Shown here piece after piece: positions 16,610 through 24,371 of a stretch of 64,000 nucleotides of DNA. The DNA is from Opitutales bacterium UBA2995 (GTDB lineage: Bacteria; Verrucomicrobiota; Verrucomicrobiia; Opitutales; UBA2995). Positions within the stretch are counted from its first letter, which is position 1. Each line of letters begins with the position of its first letter. The stretch is taken from NCBI GenBank assembly GCA_002346535.1, contig DDZZ01000033.1, positions 1-64,000 on the forward strand. Direction: 5' to 3'. The notes under the pieces are model-generated. The model was not told where the DNA came from and did no database searches. It saw only the letters and a program-made list of their open reading frames with translations. A program made the position numbers and the translations under genes.

Positions 16610-18526
16610 ATGAGCGACCCCATCAAGCACGAATGTGGGATTGCCCTCATCCGTTTGAAGAAGCCGTTATCTTACTACCAAAGTAAATACGACTCCGCAC
16701 TGTGGGGCTTCTTCCATTTATTTTTATTGATGGAGAAGCAACACAACCGCGGTCAGGATGGCGCGGGTGTAGGTGCACTGAAATTGGATGTAGATGTTGG
16801 TAAACCCTATATGTTCAGGGAAAGAAATATCGAATCAAATTCTCTAAACCTTATCTTCAGCGATCTCCTTAAAGAGCTTAACGAAAAGGTAGATGCCGGG
16901 ACCATTCACCCGGAGTTTTCCGCTACCGTTAAAGATCATTTCAGTTTTGGTGCGGAAATATTCCTGGGACACCTTCGTTATGGCACTTCGGGTGGATATT
17001 CGGAAGCCAGTTGCCATCCCTACTTTCGGCGCAATAACTGGCCCACCCGCAATCTCATGGTTGCCGGCAACTTCAACATGACCAATACGAAGGAGTTGAA
17101 CCAGCGGTTGATCAATCGAGGCCAACATCCCGTATTCGATACCGATACCCAGACGATTCTCGAAGAAATCGGTTACTACCTCGACGAGGAGCACCGGCGG
17201 CTCTACCACGAGAATCGTGATGTGAAAGGCTTATCCGGATTGGAGAATGCCGATGCCATTTCTGAAAAACTGAATGTGGCCGAAATCCTCAAAGAATCCA
17301 GCAAGGAATGGGATGGAGGATACTCAATCGCCGGAGTGATCGGTAACGGCGATTGTTTCGCAATCCGAGATCCCTGGGGAATCCGACCCTTTCATTTTTT
17401 TGAGGACGATGAGGTTATCGCCATCGCTTCCGAGCGCGCGCCTCTCATGACTGTCTTCTCGAAGGCCAAGGAAGACGTGCAAGAGGTAAAGCCCGGCGAG
17501 GCCATTATTGTCAAAAGTAACGGATCCCTGGTTCGAAAACAAATACGGGATCCCCAGGATCGGGTTTCCTGCAGCTTTGAAAGGATCTATTTTTCCCGCG
17601 GAAACGATCCCGATATCTACCAGGAACGCAAAAACCTTGGGAGAGCCCTAGTCCAACCAATTTTAAAAGCCATCAACCACGACTTCGAAAACTCCACTTT
17701 CAGCTTCATTCCAAATACCGCTGAAATGGCATACTACGGATTAATGGATGGCTTGCACCTTGAACGACGTAAGAGGGTCAAAGAATCCATCCTCGAAAAG
17801 GCTCAAAACGGCGGCATCAACGAAAGCTTTTTGGATGAGATGATTATGCGGAATTGGCCTAAATCTGAAAAAGTCGCCCTCAAGGATATCAAGCTGCGCA
17901 CCTTTATAAGCAAGGAAAAGACCCGAGCTGACCTGGCATCGCATGTGTATGATATTTCCTACGGCACGGTCTCCGAAACAGACAATCTGATTTGCCTGGA
18001 TGATTCCATCGTACGAGGAACGACCTTAAAGCGATCGATCATAAAAATCTTGGCGCGTCTGAGGCCCAAGCGAATTTTCATCGTGTCGACAGCTCCGCAG
18101 ATCCGCTATCCCGATTGCTACGGGATCGACATGTCGCAGTTGCACAAGTTCATCGCGTTCGAAGCTGCCATTGACCTCCTTAAAGATCAGGGAAGAGAAA
18201 ACCTTATTCGAGAGGTTTACCTAGAATGTGTGGAACAGTCTAAAAAACCCATAGAACTCCTCACCAACCGAGTCCGGCGCATCTATGAATCGTTCACGGA
18301 TGAAGAAATTTCCGCCAAGATCTGTCAGAAAGTTCGGCCAGATCTTGACTATTGGGACGGACAGTTGACCATCATTTACCAATCGATAGAGAACCTTCAC
18401 AAAGCCCTACCCAATAGCAAAGGAGACTGGTACTTTACCGGCAATTATCCGACTCCAGGGGGCTTCCGGGCACTGAATACAGCTTTTATCAATTACTGCG
18501 AGGACAGGGAGGAAAGAAGTTACTGA
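16610..18526 (+). CDS. purF: Amidophosphoribosyltransferase PurF, long form
   Basis: First committed step: PRPP plus glutamine gives phosphoribosylamine. The N-terminal nucleophile is C9 in KHECGIALIR, exposed once an eight-residue leader is removed. The glutaminase part also has HNRGQDGAG and LGHLRYGTSGG. The PRPP-binding loop is LDDSIVRGTTLKRS in the C-terminal half. At 638 residues it is about 150 longer than E. coli PurF; the extra sequence is spread through insertions in the glutaminase part (for example around 60-90 and 195-240) and around 385-430. Long PurF proteins of this kind occur in Bacteroidota and Verrucomicrobiota. Some PurF need an Fe-S cluster, but no clear Cys set for one is visible here. 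Confidence 0.93.
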   Translation: MSDPIKHECGIALIRLKKPLSYYQSKYDSALWGFFHLFLLMEKQHNRGQDGAGVGALKLDVDVGKPYMFRERNIESNSLNLIFSDLLKELNEKVDAGTIHPEFSATVKDHFSFGAEIFLGHLRYGTSGGYSEASCHPYFRRNNWPTRNLMVAGNFNMTNTKELNQRLINRGQHPVFDTDTQTILEEIGYYLDEEHRRLYHENRDVKGLSGLENADAISEKLNVAEILKESSKEWDGGYSIAGVIGNGDCFAIRDPWGIRPFHFFEDDEVIAIASERAPLMTVFSKAKEDVQEVKPGEAIIVKSNGSLVRKQIRDPQDRVSCSFERIYFSRGNDPDIYQERKNLGRALVQPILKAINHDFENSTFSFIPNTAEMAYYGLMDGLHLERRKRVKESILEKAQNGGINESFLDEMIMRNWPKSEKVALKDIKLRTFISKEKTRADLASHVYDISYGTVSETDNLICLDDSIVRGTTLKRSIIKILARLRPKRIFIVSTAPQIRYPDCYGIDMSQLHKFIAFEAAIDLLKDQGRENLIREVYLECVEQSKKPIELLTNRVRRIYESFTDEEISAKICQKVRPDLDYWDGQLTIIYQSIENLHKALPNSKGDWYFTGNYPTPGGFRALNTAFINYCEDREERSY

Positions 18527-18533
18527 GGACAAA

Positions 18534-19859
18534 ATGGATAAACAAACTCACACATTACTTTTGGTTGGATCCGGAGCACGCGAGCATGCCATTGCCAAAG
18601 CCATTACAAGATCCTCACGTCCCCACAAACTCGTCACCTTCGGCTCGAGCCTGAATCCGGGAATCGCCGAATTATCCGCCGAGTATGATTCTGGAAGCAT
18701 CAACGATCCCCAAACCGTATGCAACTTTGCTCGAAAATATGGCGTAACGCTTGCAATAATCGGCCCGGAAGCACCTCTGGAAAGGGGAGTATCCGATGCA
18801 TTGTGGAATGGGGGCATACCCGTGGTTGGACCCAAACGCGACTTGGCCATGCTGGAGACCAGTAAGCAGTTTACCCGAAATTTGATGGCAGACTATCAGA
18901 TTCCCGGTTGCCCACAGTTTAAGCATTTTGATTCCTTGGAAGGGGTGTCCGACTTTCTGGCAGAACTGGGTGAATATTATGTAGTAAAAGCAGATGGTCT
19001 CATGGGTGGCAAAGGAGTGAAAGTTGCAGGTGATCATTTGCACTCGCACGAGGAGGCTATCCAGTATTGCCAGCAGTTGATTGAGGCCGGTTCCAGCTAT
19101 GTCATCGAGGAAAAATGTATCGGGGAAGAATTCTCCATGTTCTGTTTCTGCGACGGGTCGACTCTCAAGCACATGCCCCCCGTTCAAGATCACAAACGCG
19201 CCTATGTTGGCGATGAAGGACCCAACACCGGAGGAATGGGAAGCTATAGCGACACCGGACACAGCCTGCCTTTTATCCAAGAGTCGGATATCCTAGAATC
19301 TCAGCAAATAAATGGCGAGGTGGTGGAAGCCTTGCGTAAAAAAACCGGCGAAGGCTACAAAGGAATTCTTTATGGTGGCTACATGGCAACAAGTAGCGGG
19401 GTTCGGGTAATTGAATTCAATGCCCGCTTTGGTGACCCCGAAGTGATGAACCTGCTTACCCTGCTCGATACAGATATCATCGATATTTTTGAAGCCATTG
19501 GTAATGAATGTCTGGATACGCTGGACGTTAATTTCCTCAACAAAGCTTCGGTCTGCAAATACACGGTACCGGTCGGGTATCCGGACGCTCCCGCAAAAGG
19601 ATTTCCCATCGATACTTCCACGGTCGAAAAACCGGACCAACTATTTCTAGGAGCTGTGGACCAGCGGGAGGACGGTCTCATTGCAACAGGTTCACGAACG
19701 GCCGCAGTCATTGGCCTTGCTGACACTTTGATGGAAGCTGAACAGGAGGCCGAGACTTTGGTGAACCAGGTAATTGGAAATCTATTTCATCGCCCAGATA
19801 TCGGAACAGCAGCGTTGATCCAAAAGAGGATTGACCACATGGGTGAATTGCTTGGCTAA
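18534..19859 (+). CDS. purD: Glycinamide ribonucleotide synthetase PurD
   Basis: ATP-grasp ligase joining glycine to phosphoribosylamine. Motifs: LLVGSGAREHAIAKAI at the N-terminus, IIGPEAPLERGVSDAL, the ATP loop VKADGLMGGKGVKV, HDHK-like QDHKRAYVGDEGPNTGGMG and EFNARFGDPEVMNLL, which binds metal. 441 residues, slightly above the usual 425. It lies seven bases after purF and its stop directly abuts the purN start. Its product is very labile, so close coupling with PurF is sensible. Confidence 0.95.
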   Translation: MDKQTHTLLLVGSGAREHAIAKAITRSSRPHKLVTFGSSLNPGIAELSAEYDSGSINDPQTVCNFARKYGVTLAIIGPEAPLERGVSDALWNGGIPVVGPKRDLAMLETSKQFTRNLMADYQIPGCPQFKHFDSLEGVSDFLAELGEYYVVKADGLMGGKGVKVAGDHLHSHEEAIQYCQQLIEAGSSYVIEEKCIGEEFSMFCFCDGSTLKHMPPVQDHKRAYVGDEGPNTGGMGSYSDTGHSLPFIQESDILESQQINGEVVEALRKKTGEGYKGILYGGYMATSSGVRVIEFNARFGDPEVMNLLTLLDTDIIDIFEAIGNECLDTLDVNFLNKASVCKYTVPVGYPDAPAKGFPIDTSTVEKPDQLFLGAVDQREDGLIATGSRTAAVIGLADTLMEAEQEAETLVNQVIGNLFHRPDIGTAALIQKRIDHMGELLG

Positions 19860-20471
19860 ATGAGTCATAAACCCGTTAGAGTGGCAGTCCTTGGATCTAC
19901 TCGAGGTTCATCCTTGCAACCTGTCATCGATTCCATCGAATCCGGTCTATTGACCGCCGAAATAGCAACTGTCATCAGCAATAGAAAAAAATCCGGCATT
20001 CTGGAACGAGCCCGTAATCACAGTCTTCCCGACGTCTTTATTTCGGCTAAAGACAAGGAGCGTGAGGTGGTCGATCAGGAAATCTCCGAAATCCTGGTAC
20101 TCGAACAAGTCGACCTAATTCTGTGTGTTGGATACATGCGCTTTCTTTCCAAAGGATTTGTCGATCAATGGTACGGGAAAATCGCTAATGTCCACCCTTC
20201 CTTGCTTCCCAAACACCCCGGCCTAATGGATCTCGCCGTCCATCAAGCAGTGCTCGATGCCGGGGATACGGAAACAGGCTGCACCGTCCACCTGATCGAT
20301 GAAGGTGTGGATTCCGGCCCCATTTTGGTTCAAAAAAAAGTTGACGTTGAGGAAGGCGACACAGCCGAATCCCTTAAAGCCAAAGTCCAACCCCTGGAAG
20401 GCGAAGCCTTCATCGAACTCATCCAACGCTGGCCCGTCAAAGGTATCCCGCAGTCCGAGTTTTCAGACTAG
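19860..20471 (+). CDS. purN: GAR formyltransferase PurN
   Basis: Formylates GAR using 10-formyl-tetrahydrofolate. VLGSTRGSSLQPVID is the phosphate-binding N-terminus (usually GSGxGSNxQ; here the Asn is Ser). NVHPSLLPKHPG contains the catalytic Asn and His. HLIDEGVDSGPILVQKKV contains the catalytic Asp region. 203 residues, normal. The ATG follows the purD stop with no gap. Last gene of the operon. The downstream steps purB and purH are not in the window. Confidence 0.93.
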   Translation: MSHKPVRVAVLGSTRGSSLQPVIDSIESGLLTAEIATVISNRKKSGILERARNHSLPDVFISAKDKEREVVDQEISEILVLEQVDLILCVGYMRFLSKGFVDQWYGKIANVHPSLLPKHPGLMDLAVHQAVLDAGDTETGCTVHLIDEGVDSGPILVQKKVDVEEGDTAESLKAKVQPLEGEAFIELIQRWPVKGIPQSEFSD

Positions 20472-20651
20472 CGAAGCATATTTCGCCTCTGCGATTTACA
20501 AATCCTGAACTGGATTCAGTCCTTCCTCAAACCATCCGGATACGGTGGAGTCCTGCGACTCGCCATTCGGTCCTGTTCCCAAGGTCAGGGTTCCCATCAG
20601 TCACGGGCCATTTGTTCGAGTTTCCACGGTAAGAGAAACTCATTCGCGTGG

Positions 20652-20924
20652 TTAATCCTGAGGATTGCGATGCGGATGATCACCGATATAAACGCCACCG
20701 TGTTCAACATCAAATTCCAGAAGCTGCAATTTCATTTCGCCAGAGTTAACCGTACCTCCTAAGTAATTCAAATCGATTTGACTACCCCATATTGCCCAGT
20801 GAACAATCTGCCAGATGCCATCGCGTTTAATCACGGTGATGCTATGGTGTTCCTCACACATGTAAACATCGATGCTTTGCTCGACTCTAAGCTGCCAGAC
20901 GGCTGAGGCCCCGTCCTCAAGCAT
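20652..20924 (-). CDS. Hypothetical protein, possible gene remnant
   Basis: A 90-residue frame lying alone on the minus strand in the 530-base gap between purN and the GNAT gene. The composition is protein-like (YMCEEHHSITVIKRDGIWQ, then VHWAIWGSQIDLNYLGG), and the open frame extends 15 codons upstream of the ATG to a stop. That suggests the 5' part has been lost. I do not recognise the family. No ribosome site is evident. The remaining stretches of the gap (20472-20651 and 20925-21000) hold nothing I can identify. It may be a truncated relic. Confidence 0.25.
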   Translation of the reverse strand: MLEDGASAVWQLRVEQSIDVYMCEEHHSITVIKRDGIWQIVHWAIWGSQIDLNYLGGTVNSGEMKLQLLEFDVEHGGVYIGDHPHRNPQD

Positions 20925-21000
20925 GCTGGCACTGGAGTTCTTGCTTCTAACAGGCCCGCCTGACCACGACTATCCTGTTGCATCTCTGAAAAGTGACCGA

Positions 21001-21492
21001 ATGATTCAATCAATGTCACTGGAAATTCGAAAAGCAGTTCAGGAAAATGCCGGTCAAATTATTGGCCTTATTCATGGCATTGCGGAATATGAGAAACTCA
21101 CCCATCAAGTAACAGCCACTGAGGAGCTCATTCAGAAAAACATGTTTGGCGAGCACCCCTTCGCCCATTGCTTCCTGGCTTTCTGGGAAGGCAAGCTGGC
21201 CGGGTATGCATTGTACTTTTTTAATTTTTCCACCTTTCTGGCCAAACCAGGCCTGTATCTTGAAGACCTCTTTGTGAAACCAGGCCTTCGGGGAAAAGGA
21301 ATCGGCAAAAAACTGCTACTTACTCTGGCCCGAGAGGCCAACGAAAAGGATTGTGGACGCATGGAGTGGGTGGCCCTCGATTGGAATACGCCGGCCCACG
21401 AATTTTATTTTTCGCTGGGCGCTGAAATGCTCGAGGAATGGAAGCTGTTTCGCGCAACCGGTGAGTCCTTGAAGAAGCTGGGCGGCCTATGA
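21001..21492 (+). CDS. GNAT acetyltransferase, diamine-acetyltransferase-like
   Basis: A 163-residue single-domain N-acetyltransferase. The acetyl-CoA binding strand-loop-helix is LEDLFVKPGLRGKGIGKKLL (the Q/RxxGxG/A motif RGKGIG). The next strand, VALDWNTPAHEFYFSLGAE, is typical of the spermidine/diamine N1-acetyltransferase and thialysine acetyltransferase group. I start at MIQSM; the open frame extends 43 codons further with no family match. It overlaps the following ligase gene by four bases, so the two are cotranslated. The real acceptor amine is unknown. Confidence 0.85.
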   Translation: MIQSMSLEIRKAVQENAGQIIGLIHGIAEYEKLTHQVTATEELIQKNMFGEHPFAHCFLAFWEGKLAGYALYFFNFSTFLAKPGLYLEDLFVKPGLRGKGIGKKLLLTLAREANEKDCGRMEWVALDWNTPAHEFYFSLGAEMLEEWKLFRATGESLKKLGGL

Positions 21493-23873
21493 GTTCCTTT
21501 CGACTGGCACTGCTTTTTGGTGGTCCTTCCGCCGAACGAGGGATCTCCCTGAATTCGGCTCGGTCGGTAGCCGACCACCTGGACGAACTGGAAATGGTGC
21601 TGGTTTATTTTAATTTGAAGAAAGAAGCCTTTCTGATTGAGCGAAAGTACCTCTATTCAAACACCCCCTCTGATTTTGATTTCAAGATCGATGAGCTGGG
21701 GGATCCCCTGGATGAGCCTCACTTGGTCGAGGTACTTCAGTCGGTCGACCTGGTCTTCCCGGTGATTCATGGAGCATTTGGGGAGGGAGGAGAGTTGGCT
21801 GAATTTTTGGAAAAGCACGGGATTCCCTTCATCGGGAGCAACAGCAAAGCCTCGGCATTGGCTTTCGATAAATTCGATGCGGCCTGGCACCTGGAACGAA
21901 GCGAGTTCTACTCAACACCAAGCCTTTTGCTGGAGTCAGAGAAGGAGGCGAACTTGGCCCGTGTGGAATCGTTTTTCCAAAACAACGAGCTAGAACGTGC
22001 GATTCTTAAACCCGCTCGGTCAGGATCGAGCATCGGAGTGACTGAAGTTCATTCACCGGAAGCCTGCATCGAAGCCTTCAGGCAAATGACAGAGGATGGG
22101 CTGGATTCCCGTTTTGTAGTTGAGCCATTTGCCCAAGGAAGAGAATTCACAATCATCGTCTTACAAACACCCGAGGGAGATGCGGTTTCCTTACTGCCCA
22201 CCGAAATTAAGATAACCGACAAATCGCAATCGCTCTTTGACTACCGGCTCAAATATTTGCCGACCCAACAAGTCGCCTACCAAATGCCCCCTAGCTTTGA
22301 AGATGAGATAATTGCCGATATTCAAAAAAAGGCTGAAGTACTGTTTTCTGTGCTAAACCTCCGCGACGTCGTCCGCATCGACGGGTGGGTGCTCGACGAT
22401 GGCAATCTGTGGTTTTCGGACATCAACCTGGCCAGCGGCCTGGAACAAAACAGTTTCTTTTTTCTCCAAGCGGCTTATCTGGGATGGAGTCACCAAGAAG
22501 TACTCGGTTATATCGTAAAAAGCGCCTGCGCTCGACGGAACATTGATGCTCCCAAAGCTAAAACCGCTGAAGTTCCGTCTTCCAAGGTCCCGGTTCGAGT
22601 TCTTTTCGGAGGAGACAGTTCAGAACGTCAGGTCTCTCTCATGAGCGGCACCAACGTCTGGCTTAAGCTTCGCAAATCTGACCACTATGAACCCACACCC
22701 TACCTGCTTGATACAGATGGGCATTTTTGGAAGCTACCCTATCCGGCCACATTGCGCCACACTGTGGAGGAAGTTGGCGCAGCCTGCCACCAAATGCTGG
22801 AAGACAACGAACGGCTTAATGACTATACATCTTCGATAATTGGTCGACTCCAGCATAAATCGAAAGCTGCTGAAGACCCCTTAGAAAGCCCGCTATGCAT
22901 GACTCGAGAGGATTTCCTTCAGGATCGATCGATTGTTTTTTTAGCCATCCATGGAGGGATTGGGGAGAACGGAGAACTCCAGAAATTACTTTCAAATTCG
23001 GAGATTCCTTTCACCGGATCTTTGACCGCAGCTGCCAGGTTATGCATGGACAAATATGAAACGGGCAAGGCACTGGAAAGCTATGCCAAACACGGCATCT
23101 TTGTAGCTGCAAAACGTAAGTTGGACACAGGCACCCTGCAACGGCTTTCCGATGAAAAACTGAAGGTAGTTTGGGATAGTCTGATAAGTGATTTGAAAAC
23201 TCAATCACTGATCGTAAAACCGCTGGCTGACGGTTGCTCATCCGGCATCGTACGTCTCGCCGACGAAAACGAGCTCAAGACATACCTTAATCTTTTGAAA
23301 AGCGGAAGCCCAAGGATATTGCCAAACCAACTTTTCCACGTATTCACACCCGTAGAAATGCCGCTGGATCAACCCGATTTCTTGTTGTTTGAAACTTTTG
23401 TTCAAAGTGACCGGCTCTCTATTCAGGAAAACAAAATTATCTGGGATTCACAAACAGGATGGGTTGAAGTAACGGTCGGCCTTTTTGGCAAGCGAGGCAA
23501 AATGCGGGCTTTGAAGCCCAGTATAACCATAGCCAGCGGTGAGATACTATCGTTGGAAGAAAAATTCCAGGGCGGCACTGGGGTCAATATCACACCTCCC
23601 CCTGAACCCTGGGTGCAGCCATCAATTTGGGAAAAGGCCCAATCCAAAATCGAATTTGTCGCACAAAAATTGGGCCTGAACGGTTTTGCCCGCATCGACG
23701 CCTTTTTGCAGATCGAAACCGGTAACGTGTTGATTATAGAAGCCAATTCCATACCCGGCCTTACCCCCTCAACAGTCATTTACCAGCAGGCTTTAGCGGA
23801 AAATCCGCCACTGCCACCTACTGAGTTTCTCGAAAGCATTCTCGACCATCGGAACACCCACACTGCAAGTTAG
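21489..23873 (+). CDS. Double D-alanine--D-alanine ligase (Ddl-Ddl fusion)
   Basis: Two ATP-grasp ligase units in one 794-residue chain; a normal Ddl is 300-370 residues. Unit 1 (1-350): LLFGGPSAERGISLNSA, HGAFGEGGE (94-102), KPARSGSSIGVTEV (174-187), RIDGW with D298, and a metal-ligand segment SDIN where the usual Glu is Asp (D311, N313). Unit 2 (368-794): VLFGGDSSERQVSLMSG, HGGIGENGE (488-496), KPLADGCSSG, RIDAF with D737, and IIEANSIPGLTP with E751 and N753, the normal ligands. Unit 2 looks fully catalytic. Unit 1 also keeps most key residues, with the E-to-D change and a divergent final loop (ASGLEQNSFF). The product would be the D-Ala-D-Ala end of the murein precursor, unless one unit makes a different depsipeptide. 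Confidence 0.9.
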   Translation: MSSFRLALLFGGPSAERGISLNSARSVADHLDELEMVLVYFNLKKEAFLIERKYLYSNTPSDFDFKIDELGDPLDEPHLVEVLQSVDLVFPVIHGAFGEGGELAEFLEKHGIPFIGSNSKASALAFDKFDAAWHLERSEFYSTPSLLLESEKEANLARVESFFQNNELERAILKPARSGSSIGVTEVHSPEACIEAFRQMTEDGLDSRFVVEPFAQGREFTIIVLQTPEGDAVSLLPTEIKITDKSQSLFDYRLKYLPTQQVAYQMPPSFEDEIIADIQKKAEVLFSVLNLRDVVRIDGWVLDDGNLWFSDINLASGLEQNSFFFLQAAYLGWSHQEVLGYIVKSACARRNIDAPKAKTAEVPSSKVPVRVLFGGDSSERQVSLMSGTNVWLKLRKSDHYEPTPYLLDTDGHFWKLPYPATLRHTVEEVGAACHQMLEDNERLNDYTSSIIGRLQHKSKAAEDPLESPLCMTREDFLQDRSIVFLAIHGGIGENGELQKLLSNSEIPFTGSLTAAARLCMDKYETGKALESYAKHGIFVAAKRKLDTGTLQRLSDEKLKVVWDSLISDLKTQSLIVKPLADGCSSGIVRLADENELKTYLNLLKSGSPRILPNQLFHVFTPVEMPLDQPDFLLFETFVQSDRLSIQENKIIWDSQTGWVEVTVGLFGKRGKMRALKPSITIASGEILSLEEKFQGGTGVNITPPPEPWVQPSIWEKAQSKIEFVAQKLGLNGFARIDAFLQIETGNVLIIEANSIPGLTPSTVIYQQALAENPPLPPTEFLESILDHRNTHTAS

Positions 23874-24371
23874 ATTCGTACGCAAGTTGGGAATTACAAG
23901 TTGCCAAAAGTGCATACACTCAACGTAGAAAAACCAAAATCAGGCTCAACATCCTGAAACCCTCTACAATTGAATCAAACTTTCTCATGAAAAAGTTGCT
24001 TAGAGTCCTCGACGTATTGGCCTTCGCTGTGAATGTAAGTGGCCAGCTCTTTAAGAATTTCGTATTCATCCAAGCAAACTCATTGAAAGAATTAGTCCAA
24101 TTCCTCGCGATTTATAACTTCGGACACATTGCTGATAATCATAATGCTGTCTCCTTTAAGATGTAAGGTTTGGTTAAGATTACCCATTTCCAACCACAAT
24201 TCGCCTTACTTCACATGGTTTCTTTAGGATTTAATTTACCACCCTCAAATTGTACCAGCCCGAACGATATTTTGATTCTTTATCCAGATTAAGAAAATTG
24301 ATTTTAGCATTCTATTTCTCGGACATGATGTAAGAATCAACCGGATGTTGAGCTTCGCTCCCAACTAGTTC
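23874..24371. other. Intergenic region before recC
   Basis: About 500 bases between the Ddl fusion and recC with no intact gene longer than 60 codons. It holds a degenerate minus-strand frame described separately, and the recC promoter must lie in the A/T-rich right half, where no clear -35/-10 pair stands out. Confidence 0.5.
23975..24142 (-). pseudogene. Degenerate small gene with a good ribosome site
   Basis: AAAGGAG at 24151-24157 stands eight bases before ATG. The frame begins MIISNVSEVINREELD, reaches TAA at codon 17 and TGA at codon 21, then reads on in the same frame as LDEYEILKELATYIHSE and a further 15 residues to a TGA. The strong ribosome site and the protein-like second half suggest a small gene of about 55 codons with two point mutations. 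The opening resembles the start of small antitoxins, but this is too short to assign. Confidence 0.3.

Noticed and set aside
18672..19280. 202-codon open frame antisense to purD
   Set aside because: Shadow of a real gene; no recognisable motif or ribosome site.
23987..24166. 59-codon plus-strand frame beginning MKKLL before recC
   Set aside because: No ribosome site, and the same bases on the minus strand carry a good ribosome site and a more protein-like frame.
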